Part shown: positions 48,084 through 57,385 of the stretch, in pieces
Layout: each line of letters starts with the position of its first letter
Position numbering within the stretch: position 1 is the first letter of the stretch
Notes under the pieces: generated by a model
Seen by the model: only the letters and a program-made list of their open reading frames with translations
Databases searched by the model: none
What the model was told of the DNA's origin: nothing
Program-made: the position numbers and the translations under genes
NCBI GenBank assembly: GCA_018292915.2
Contig: JACVVK020000037.1
Span: 1,036,001 to 1,100,000 of the forward strand
Source: Batillaria attramentaria
Lineage: Eukaryota; Mollusca; Gastropoda; Batillariidae
Length of the DNA: 64,000 bases
Direction of reading: 5' to 3'

Positions 48084-48260
48084 GGTGGGATTAGTGTCGT
48101 GATAGATCGCGTTACACAAACATGTCAGACGGGTACACTTCACAGAGACGAGGGGTTAATTTGATCACTAAAGTTCAGCCATGCGTGACGAGAGAGGGGC
48201 GCTCGACCCCCATCCTCGCAGAAGTCCGAAAGATATACAGTGTCAAGTCAGTGGAAACTC

Positions 48261-48440
48261 TCTCTCTCTCGAGAGAGAGAGAGAGAGACATGGCCTTAAA
48301 AAAGGCTCATCAGTTTTTGTTGGGTTCCCCCCCCCCCCTCCAGCAGCAAAATACAAAAATCCGACGCACGTCGATCCGACGCACACTAGGGGAAGCAAAC
48401 ACGAATTTCCCGAGACGGTTTTTTTTTTTTTTTTTATCTG
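48261..48440. repeat. (CT)n/(GA)n palindromic tract and homopolymers
   Basis: CTCTCTCTCTC joined to GAGAGAGAGAG (about 48260-48289) makes a perfect hairpin. It is followed by a C-run at 48330-48338 and a T-run near 48419-48436. Confidence 0.9.
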
Positions 48441-48787
48441 TCGCTATCGTGTTACTGTTCATCAGAGACACGCGCGGTCCTGATGCTTCAGATACGGTGT
48501 CATTATTTCGAACAAAACATTTAACATGGACTTGTGGTCTCTGAGTGGGCACAAACAGTGTAAAAGGTATCGATCGTGTAAAGTAGCTCCGATTTGTCAT
48601 CAGACTTTGATAAAAAGGCTAAACTTTTTGGGACACGCCCATAACTGGACCGCCAGCGAGTTATCGCTGATCTCCATGAACTGTTCGAGAAAAGTAGCGA
48701 TGTCCTTGTATGTGTCCTTGGTTGTCCTCTAACGATTTTTTTAATTGAAAATTGGGGAATTAACGTGCTTTGGCATCTAAGCGTGTT

Positions 48788-49055
48788 GTTGAGCCGTTTT
48801 GCAGTCGCTGCGATTCTAAATTCTTCACTCACTAAAGGACATTGAAACGCTGTGCTAGGGTAAATCTGTCCTTCAGAGATGGTAAACGTTCATCAAGTGC
48901 GCAGTAAATGTGACAACAGCTCTCTAGGCGTGTTTTGAGGCACTTTGCTGACCGCAACGCTAAGATCCAGGAACCTGGCAGTCGCAACCGTACAACATTC
49001 CTTGCTCGTGGAAGGACATTGAGAAGCTGTGCTGGGCTCACGATACTCCTCAGAA
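48788..49055 (+). promoter_or_regulatory. Duplicated leader upstream of GRL exon D
   Basis: Two diverged copies (about 48788-48893 and 48930-49070) share TTTTG(C/A)(A/G)G, TTC..CTC, AAGGACATTGA(A/G)A(A/C)GCTGTGCT and CTCAGA(A/G)ATGG. The second copy includes the real start codon of exon D. The first copy has an ATG at the matching position that opens only a short frame. This could be a duplicated promoter or 5' leader; activity is untested. Confidence 0.5.
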
Positions 49056-50666
49056 ATGGAGAAGGTGAATCAGGAACACAATGAACGTCTCTCCTTCAAT
49101 TACTTGGTGTTTTTTTCATGGCTCGCTGGATATCCAATACCTGGGTCGAAACGCGAAACAGAGAACCGAACAAACGCCGGAAAGATTTGCCCGTCGGACT
49201 TCAGTAAAGACAAGGACGGTGTTCCAACCGTGGAAATCTCAGCCCCGAAACCTTCAACCACGGCTTGGACTGGGGAGCAGAAATGCTCACCTGACTTAGC
49301 AAGGAGACTGGCAAGATGGCTGAAGGAACACAAAGTGTATTGGATGGCAAAATGGCTGAGGGAACGCAAGGTGTTTTGGGTGCTTGTTGTTCTGCAGCTG
49401 GCCAACATCTTGCGCATCCTTCCTGTTGTGCATTCAGAAACTGCACGGGGATCGCTGGACGCTTTCGCTGTGGCCACCATTTCCTATTGTCTCTGTTGGA
49501 TCCAGGCGTTGGTTGTTTACGTCGCAACATACACGACCGTGGCGAAACATCTTCCCAGGCTGAAGGCTCTCCTTAGCAGTTACGAAAACACTTACGGATT
49601 CTCTTTCGATGTCCGAACTTTCAACAAGAAGTTGAAAGTGATGAATATCTGTGGTTGTATTACCCTTGTGGTAGCGACGTTGTCCATTGTAGTACCTTTG
49701 ATCACCGTGTTCCCAGATTTCAGAAAGCAGCTTGTAGTGTATTATCAAGAAAACAGCGAAATAACAGTGTTTGTGTTAGCGTCAATTGCCTACTGTTTCC
49801 TGTTTTTAATAACATGCGTTGTGTTTGCGTCGACGACACAAACTGCTACGTTTATTTGTTTCATTGCCCGGAAAGAGTTTCTGTACTTAGCTAAAAAAAT
49901 TGAAGAGAGTTTTCCCTCTCGGGAAAACCGCAGTACGTGTGACGACAGTGCCAAGCACTTTAGAAGTCATTTTCCTAGTGGCAGCCGTGATGACGAAAAC
50001 AACAGATATGAAGTTGATAGATTTCAAGGTCACGGAAACCAAAGACTTTCACAGTACCAAGGAAATGAAACACTCTCACAGAGTCAAGACCTTGAAACAC
50101 TTTCACTGAGTCAAGGAAATGAAACACCCTCACAGAGTCAAGAAAACGAAACAATTTCAAAAAGCCTATTAAAAAAGACAACTAAAAGACGGCGATGCGT
50201 GATGCGACCTAGGACTCTCCGTGGCGGCAAGAAAAAAGTTTTCAGCCATTCTCCAGTTTATACCCATGACTCTCTTCTGAAAAGTGGTGACGTTTTGGAA
50301 ACTAACTTGACGAGCACCCGGGAGACACGGCGGACACTTCCCGCGCGGGATTCGTGTTCCTATGGAGACAACAGCGGCCTTGACAACGACCTTCACCTGG
50401 TAGGCGAACCCTTGGAAATGACCTTCGACTGCTTGCGTGACCGACACGAAGCCATGTGTGGAATCGTTGACAGTTGCCAGAGTTGTTATTGCCACAGTCT
50501 GCCGACGGTGTACGCGTTTGGGATAACGACCTTTTGTTTCATCATTTACTCTTTTGCAAGTGGGTCGCTGGAAGGGGGTAAACTGGCGCTAACTGCTTTT
50601 GTTCTGTGGAGCCATGTGCAAAATATTGTACTGGGCACCTTCATGGCTTGCATCTTGAACGACAGT
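49056..50666 (+). CDS. GRL alternative first exon D
   Basis: ATG 49056 (MEKVNQEHNERLSF) to 50666|GTGAGT, phase 0, 537 codons. Family blocks: ERLSFNYLVFFSWLAGYPIP, LQLANILRILP, TISYCLCWIQALVVYVATY, SYENTYGFSFDV, ARKEFLYLAKKIEE, LEMTFDCLRDRHEAMCGI, CQSCYCHSLPTVYAFGI, TM6 ending CILNDS. The loop after TM4 contains a coding minisatellite of about nine residues (QGNETLSQS, QDLETLSLS, QGNETPSQS, QENETISKS; about 50054-50161). A second short in-frame duplication precedes TM1 (ARWLKEHKVYWMAKWLRERKV split over two halves). With the shared exons the product would be 623 residues. Start chosen at the conserved N-terminus; nine non-ATG codons upstream are open. Confidence 0.85.
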
Positions 50667-50669
50667 GTG

Positions 50670-50700
<31 letters not shown>
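50667..50700. repeat. (CT)n tract after donor D
   Basis: The donor GTGAGT is followed at once by about 14 CT units. Confidence 0.96.
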
Positions 50701-50703
<3 letters not shown>

Positions 50704-50833
50704 AATGCTCGAGTCGTGAGTTCGTATCCCGGCTGGAGCCAAATATTTGTGCTGGCTTTTTCATCGTAGCCCCGTCTTTGATATCACCCGTATGTGGTGG
50801 AAAAAGACGTTAACCCCCCCCCCCCCCCAAGAC
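50701..50833 (+). mobile_element. SINE-B, 5'-truncated, next to donor D
   Basis: Starts within the head (GAATGCTCGAGTCGTGAGTT, B-box TTCGTATCCCGG) and continues through the conserved body to a poly-C tail. It lies 35 bp downstream of the exon D splice donor. Confidence 0.88.
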
Positions 50834-51031
50834 CCACCCACCCTCTCTCTCTCTCTTGATACATTACTATGTTCAGCATTTTGTATAGTTAGATGAATGA
50901 GCATCGTTTTCACGATTTTTGTCATTTTGACAACAGACGTAACTTCAGTTCACAGTTTATGCCCTCAGCTCATCCACTGGCGTAGAAGACTGCACCTTCT
51001 GTTGCACTGACGCACTTGTAAAACTTTCCTT

Positions 51032-51103
<72 letters not shown>

Positions 51104-52026
51104 GCGCAATTACGATTAAAATTACATAAATATTGAACCAGAGCGTCAGTGAACGCAAGCAAAACAAAAACCGTAATCAGTCGCCATGACTCTATTGACT
51201 GTTCAAAGTGGTTCGAGCGATTTGCGAGTTGCTGAAATGTTGAATCGCTGAAATGTCATCTTTTCCCATGGGATAAATGGTTCTCCCATTGGTTCTCCCT
51301 TCATGTCCGTGAAATTATCCCGTTTTCATCATCTCAGCTGCTGATCCAGGGGAATTGTTTGCAGGTCTATCAAAGTTGTTCCGTCGTTTGGAAATCCAGT
51401 GCTAAGATTAAGAGATTTACGCTTTGAACGATTGCAATTCCCTTTTTCAAATGATGATGTTTGGATAGGAGCAAATCGTGACTATCTGGTCTTGCCATAG
51501 GCCTGATGTTTCCAACGAATGGCAAAACACGATCGAGGCCGCAGACACGCAAGCCTCTTGTATTATGCATCGATTGTATCGATCGACCATTTAGTCGAAT
51601 CCCCTTGGTGACAAAATGTTGCCAAGCAACCGTCGCTGAGTGTGGTGTTGTGTCTGTCCCATCAACGAATAACAGGGCACATGTATGTAACTGTTACCAT
51701 TCTGAGCTCGAAATCAGTTCAACGGAAACAGCTCCGAACAATTTGTCAGCCTGCATCAGTTTAGAAGCCAGAGAACAGGTAGCCGCAAGCAGTGCACGCC
51801 GATTTCTTATCAAACAGCACAGGAGGATATCAAGGTCGCAATGACCGTCTAAGCTGAACACAAGGTGGTCTCTCTGCGTTGGATGTACTGACATGCGGAA
51901 GAGAGGACTTTTGTGACTATTCTAGGTGGCTGGTACTCTCGGAGTGACCCTGCTACATGGCTGCGTCCTTAAATTTGCCAGCTGTTCGCAAGGGCTGTCA
52001 ATAAGAAAGAGCCCACCTCCCTTACA
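50834..52026. other. Region upstream of GRL exon E
   Basis: It contains a (CA)n(CG)n tract at about 51034-51107. The remaining unique sequence (51108-52026) must hold the exon E promoter; no specific element is recognised. No TM7-type exon was seen. Confidence 0.35.
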
Positions 52027-53792
52027 ATGATCAGCGAACCAGAAGAAGCAGAAACAGACACGGAGAGTCGATTATCGTTTGAGTCGAGAGTATTGTTTTC
52101 CCGGCTGGTTGGTTACCCCGTCAGCCGAACTGAAGGGACACCATCTGCTCCTGACGTCTGCCCGGGTTCTTCAGGCACTGAACTGCACTCACGATCTCAG
52201 GTCTCTGGACATTCAGACGAGGCGACACCTGACCTGACCACCAGGGTGGAAGCATGGGCAGAAGATCCACGGGACAAACTTCCCGATGTCGACGAACGAA
52301 CAGCTTCTGGCGGTTTGAGGGGGAGAGTTGTAGCAATGACGGGGTGGCTGAAGAGGAACAGACGTAAGTTAGTCTTCGTTGGCCTCGTGGTGCTTCAGCT
52401 GGTGAATGTGTGTCGTGTCGGTCTGCAGATCCACTTCTCGGCTCCGGATGGACCTTTGGGTGCAACCACAGTCGCTACCTTCTCCTACTTACTGGGCTGG
52501 CTTGAGGTTCTTGTCGTGCACGTTGCAACTTATCCACGTGTGAAGAACAATCTTCCGGAGTTGAGGTCTCTTTTCCGGTCATACGAGAGTACCTATGGTT
52601 TCTCTTTTGACGTCAAGTTATTAAACAAACAGAGGAAGATTGTAAACGTGATAATAATGGCAGCGTTGCTGGTGACTAATCCTACAATGTTTGTCCCACT
52701 GATTATCCTAGTTCCCGATTTCAAAACACAACTGTATCCTCTTCACGACTCGGAAGGTGTAATTTTCGCTGTTGGCTGTGTTATCTACTGTCTCCTGCAT
52801 CTTTTGAGCGCTTTAGTGATGACTGCATCGTGGCAACCCATGGAGAATATCAGTAAGATCGCCAGAAAAGAGTTTATGCACATTGCTGAACTCGCTCGTC
52901 GTGCGTTCCCATCTCGGAGACACAGCAGGAGAGGATCCTCACGAAATGGCCAAGCCGAGTACGGAGGAAATTCTTCCACAGCAGCATCGCCCAGAGCAGG
53001 ATCGTCCAGAACAGGATTGTCCAGAGCAGGATCGTCCAGAACCAAGTCTGTGGAAACACATTGTCAGGTAGAGATTTCCTCCCACCCCTGCCTGTCATCG
53101 GACAGAGAGCTAGAGACGTCGATGTTCAAGGAAGGGCCTGCGATGCTTCGTGACAAAGAAACACTGTGTTTCAGATGCAAAAGAACACCCCCGACCATGA
53201 AGCAAAACGACAAACGCATGAATCTGGAACACAGTGAACCGATGGAGGTTCAGCAAGTTCCGGACAAGTCAGCGGATAATTTAAATGCCCATGAATGTGA
53301 TCCTGCACCAAGCACGCGAGAGTGTGAGAGAATAAATGCTCACAGTTCTAGCTACGACACCCGTCTGTGCCACAATGTCAGCTGCGTTCCTGCCAAATCA
53401 ATTCCTGGGAACTCCACATTACCGACGCTTGGTATCACCTACAACCGCCAAGAATATAAACCTCAACTTTCATCTATTCGAAAGGGTGACCTTGGTTTGC
53501 AAGACGACCTTGACCCCAAAGCTGACGCCTGGGAAACGACCTTTGACCTTCTGTGTGATCGCCACGAGGCAATGTGTGAAATTGTTGACTGCTGCCAGAG
53601 GTGTTTTTATCACACGATTCCGGCTGTGTATTTTTTTGGAATCACCACATTCTGTTTTATAGTCTACGCCTATGCAGGCAGCTCTCTAAACGGAGCATAC
53701 TTGGCTCTGACGTCACTGGCTTTGGTGAGCCAAGCACAATATCTTACTGATGTCACGTACGTGGGCTGTCTTGTGAGTGATGGCGTAAGTGA

Positions 53793-53877
<85 letters not shown>

Positions 53878-54559
53878 AAAAAAAAAAAAAAAGACAACAC
53901 AAACAAAACCCAAATTCTGAGATTCTGTTTTACAGGCAAAAGCAATCTTGGCACCCATCTACTCCGCCGACTGGTCGAAATTCTCTCCTGCTCTGTTACA
54001 AAAGGTCAGTCTTTGTCCAGTAACTGAGGAACAATCATACCATTTAAATAACTATACAGCACCAGTCATTGTTTAAACGTTGATACTGCCTAAGACACTC
54101 AGACGAACCTTGTATTCGAAGTTGTGAGCACATGGGCGTAATATCCACCAGTACACAATCACAACAGATTTTGTTGTGATTTAGAAGAAAGAAAAACAAA
54201 CAAACAAACAAACATCGTGCCCGCCTGTGATACTGTCTTAGACTGAAATTAGTCGTGTTCATATTCTGTTTTATTCTGAAATCAGTTATCAGCGCTTGTG
54301 GTTGTATTTCTCAGTCGTAAGCAGGTGTAGTCGGAAAATAACACTGCGGGGAAAAAAAAAAAAACTACAGGAGTGTTTTTTCCCCAGTAAAATAACACTG
54401 GGAGTGTTATTTTCCTAGGAAGATTACACTCCTTCACAGATTGCAGTGTTTCTTTCCTAGGAAAAATACACTCCCAGTGGTTTTTTCCTGGAAGTCTTTT
54501 TTTTTTGCCTCCTACGGTACAATGTGTAGTTTTGGTTTTTTATTTTGAAAGATTTCGCG

Positions 54560-54611
<52 letters not shown>

Positions 54612-55765
54612 AGCGTGCGTGCGAGCGTGCGTGCATGCGTGATACCATTATTCGATCAACAGTTTTAGTTAGTACACGCTCTTCCCGGAGACTGCCGCCT
54701 TGTTCCTATGATTATACAGAAATGTTTAATTCACGAGTTTAGTTTCTATGTCCGTCTGTCCTTTCTACAGGTTCAGTTTCTGTCAACCCGCCTGACTACA
54801 GCAGAGGTGGGATTCCACGTGTATGGCTTGTTTGTCGTCAACAGGCCTACCATACTCATGGTAAGAATTCACAGTATGCTTATAGTCATCCAGGACGATT
54901 TTCATTGTTAGCCTAATATTAGTTTTTTTCAGTAAGTTAACGAAACAGTGTTTGTGTGAGAGTAAGTTAGTTTTTCATAGGTGTGTGAGTACACAAGACT
55001 GTTATACGTGTGTGTGTGAGAGAGTAAGTATAAAATAAAATAAAAATGTAAATTAATGTATAACTCTTAGGAGCCCGAGCCCTGCCCGCTATATGATAAG
55101 ACTTGTTGAAAAGAACAAGCCACTGCACACCAGTAGGAGCCACTTGAAGCCACTGTTACACAAAGCGCGGGCCTTCCCGCTAGGCTCAAGGCCGCTGCAG
55201 ATCGCGTAACAGTGGCTTGAAGTGGCTTCTAGTGATCTGAACATTTCAAGTAAAATTGCGAGTTTTCATGGACTTTTCAGAGTTAAGATGTCAAGGGTAG
55301 GGTGGGTGGGTGTTTGGGGGTTTAACGTCCTTTTCCACCACATAGGGTGATATCAAAGACGGGGCAACGATGAAAAAGCCAGCACAAATATTTGGCTCCA
55401 GCCGGGATCGAAGTCACGACCCGAGCATTAGAAGTCCAACGCTCTACCATTCGACCACCCCGGCTCCCCCGTTAAGATGTCAACTGAATAATAAAAAAAA
55501 AACCAAAGACAAACAGCAACAACAAGCAGTTTCCACAAACTAATACCTGGATGAATAAATAAATAAATAAATAAATAAATGCGCCACTACATGTAAACAG
55601 ATGGCCGTGTGAGAAGTTATAGTTCAATGTAACACAAGGCTGTTGTTGGTGCCGTTCTTCCAGATTGCCGGTACCCTCCTGACCTACGCCGTGGTGGTCG
55701 TGCAGTTCCAGATGGGGGTGTGCTCGTGTCCAGAGTGTGCCAACGCCACCGACATCGCTGGTTGA
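52027..55765 (+). CDS. GRL gene: first exon E joined to the three C-terminal exons (7TM receptor)
   Basis: Exons 52027-53784, 53936-54004, 54771-54860 and 55664-55765, all phase 0 with GT-AG ends, give 672 residues. Exon E (MISEPEEAET) has membrane segments at about residues 114-135, 147-170, 203-228, 243-266, 529-549 and 558-583. Family blocks are SRLSFESRVLFSRLVGYPV, SYESTYGFSFDV, ARKEFMHIAE, WETTFDLLCDRHEAMCEI and CQRCFYHTIPAVYFFGI. The last exons give RLTTAEVGFHVYGLFVVNRP and TM7 with LLTYAVVVVQFQMG, the TYhhhhhQF hallmark of the insect gustatory/odorant receptor superfamily, here in the invertebrate GRL class. The TM4-TM5 loop (about 260 residues) holds a short coding repeat (RAGSSRTGLSRAGSSRT). 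Likely a plasma-membrane ligand-gated cation channel; its ligand is unknown. Confidence 0.88.
53785..53872. repeat. (CT)n(CA)n tract after donor E
   Basis: The donor GTAAGTGACTCT runs into (CT)n to about 53819 and (CA)n to about 53871, so only about 150 bp separate exon E from the first shared exon. Confidence 0.96.
53936..54004 (+). CDS. GRL shared exon 1 (69 bp)
   Basis: Acceptor TGTTTTACAG|GCA and donor AAG|GTCAGT, 23 codons, phase 0 on both sides. Encodes AKAILAPIYSADWSKFSP and LLQK, the loop after TM6. The only such exon seen in the window, so exons A-D can be completed only by joining to it. Confidence 0.86.
54558..54640. repeat. (GT)n(GTGC)n microsatellite
   Basis: Compound GT and GTGC repeat in the intron between the first and second shared GRL exons. 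Confidence 0.95.
54771..54860 (+). CDS. GRL shared exon 2 (90 bp)
   Basis: Acceptor CTTTCTACAG|GTT and donor ATG|GTAAGA, 30 codons, phase 0. Encodes VQFLSTRLTTAEVGFHVYG and LFVVNRPTILM, matching the conserved stretch before TM7 in Gr-type receptors (F..RL......G.F..(N/D)). Confidence 0.9.
55085..55240. mobile_element. Hairpin element MITE-4
   Basis: Arms at about 55131-55160 (AGGAGCCACTTGAAGCCACT) and 55206-55234 (AGTGGCTTGAAGTGGCTTCT) are inverted repeats around a GC-rich loop. A related half copy lies at 56364-56455. Located in the last GRL intron. Confidence 0.7.
55295..55470 (-). mobile_element. SINE-B with perfect 13-bp TSD
   Basis: Full reverse-oriented copy flanked by GTTAAGATGTCAA at 55282-55294 and 55471-55483. 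It lies in the last GRL intron. Confidence 0.94.
55664..55765 (+). CDS. GRL shared terminal exon (TM7, stop)
   Basis: Acceptor CGTTCTTCCAG|ATT, 33 codons and TGA at 55763. Encodes IAGTLLTYAVVVVQFQMG, then an unusual extra tail CSCPECANATDIAG with three cysteines. Insect relatives usually stop soon after the QF motif. Confidence 0.92.
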   Translation: MAGTLLTYAVVVVQFQMGVCSCPECANATDIAG

Positions 55766-55812
55766 CGTCATCCCAAAAGCCACCTTAGGCAAACCTTGGA
55801 TACAGCCGTGAA

Positions 55813-56127
55813 AATAGACGACTCCACTCCTGTCCGCCAAAAAGGGTTGAGCCCCCAGAATTCAGCCAAGCACGTCCCGCGGCATAATGAGCGCAACACG
55901 TGGCATGGCATGGCAAAGCACATGTATTATAATATGACTGAAGAAAGAAAGCAGTAAGTCAATTGTCGTGACTTGAGGAAAAAAAAGACTATTACGCCAA
56001 TCTCCTCCATCTTGAAATCACCCCTTTTCCCATACAATGGGCGTACAGAGTTTTGCCTATTATAAACACAGCAAAGTAAAGAGGCGGGGAACTGGCCTCG
56101 GGGCTTGCCGAGTGGAGTCGTCCATTG
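55813..56127 (+). mobile_element. MITE-1 copy
   Basis: Termini AGACGACTCCACTC and GAGTGGAGTCGTCCATTG. It starts about 50 bp after the GRL stop codon, so it may contribute to the GRL 3' UTR. The internal CRE-like sites are degenerate in this copy. Confidence 0.85.
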
Positions 56128-56902
56128 TGACATACGTTCAAGGCTACAAAGCTACTCTAATCTTCATTTGAGGTCGATTTGTTGACTGGTTGGTTGGTTG
56201 GTTGACGGATTGCTATCTTGCTTGCGAGAACTGAGAGAAAGTTGGTACAGTTGATAGAAAAGAAGGAACGCAAAGAAAGCCAAAAGAAAACAATCTTCTG
56301 TTTTTCAGACACTAACTCTTAAAAGCCCATACAAATACCGCAGTTTTCCTTGAAATCTCCAGACCACTAGGAGCCACTTCAAACCACTGTTGCGCAGACT
56401 GCAGCGGTCTTGTTCTCAACAAGTCTTGTGATAATATAGCGGGCAGAGGGTGGTCGGGTTAGGGCTTTTCTTAGATGAAGTTTATTAAGTTGAATTAAAA
56501 GTTGGTTGTTGCAGCTTGTTGTTCTGGGGGTTCAACGTCTGCTCCCTGCTGCACCAACTTGAATGTGCCACGGACAATATTTTCAACCGTGTTACCCCGG
56601 TAGTGTGCTACACACACTAGGCTAAGGAGTTTGTAGTGTATGTACTAGTGCTGTGGATGTATTGCTAGGAAAGATTCAATTTGTTTAGAACTGAGAAAAG
56701 CATATTTACAGAGAGCTTTTACTTGTACGATGAGCTGGCTGTTTTGCACGCTGTACCGTTTAAAATGTTGATGATGTGGTTCTAATGTTGTCGTTATTCC
56801 TGGTGTGGTTTTTGTCGTTGTTTTCTTCTTATTGCCGTAGCGGTGTTTCTCGTTGTTTCGTGAATTTACTTAGTAAAGTTGTAGAGCAGGGAAAAAGGTC
56901 TT

Positions 56903-56975
56903 GTAAGGCGCCCTGAGCTCCCTCGAGAGGGAGGGCGTCCTTTAAGTACCCATTTTATTATTATTAGTATTATTA
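56903..56975 (+). mobile_element. LINE/SINE 3' tail remnant
   Basis: AAGGCGCCCTGAGCTCC followed by TTTAAGTACCCATT and (TTA)n, the same tail type as the fragments at 15385, 19825 and 61305. Confidence 0.55.
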
Positions 56976-57023
56976 TTTTCGAGGATGGAATTCCGTTTTC
57001 ACTGTTACAGCTTGCTACGTGCG

Positions 57024-57060
<37 letters not shown>

Positions 57061-57179
57061 CGATAAAAACCTCATTTTTGTTTACAGCAGAACGGTTTAA
57101 TAACTCTACGTGAGCGAATACTTCACTTTCACGTCTGTCATCATTCTCGATGAACACATATACATGATTATAAATACTG

Positions 57180-57354
57180 TGTTGTGTTGTGTTGTGTTGT
57201 GTTGTGTTGTGTTGGTGGTTGTGGTTGTGTTGGTGGTTGTGGTTGGTGTTGGTGGTTGTGGTTGGTGGTTGTGGTTGTGTTGGTGGTTGGTGGTGGTGGT
57301 GGTGTTGGTGGTTGGTGGTGGTGGTTGGGGTTGGGTTGGGTTGGGTTGTGTGTG

Positions 57355-57383
<29 letters not shown>
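57180..57383. repeat. (TGTTG)n / GGTTG-rich array
   Basis: Pentamer TGTTG repeats followed by GTTGGTGGTTGTG-like units, (GGGTT)n and (GT)n. Long frames on both strands through it are artefacts. Confidence 0.95.

Positions 57384-57385
<2 letters not shown>

Larger units (their letters stand above)
41817..48260 (-). mobile_element. Near-complete CR1/L2-type LINE, antisense in the GRL locus
   Basis: About 6.4 kb on the minus strand with two long ORFs (listed separately), a 3' UTR, and AATAAA read as GAATAAAAAAACG at about 41817-41831. It sits between GRL exons C and D, so it would be intronic and antisense in transcripts from exons A-C. The 5' limit is approximate (a CT/GA tract at 48261-48289). 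The inter-ORF spacer of about 850 bp is long, partly explained by a probable ORF1 frameshift. Clear target-site duplications were not found. Confidence 0.85.
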
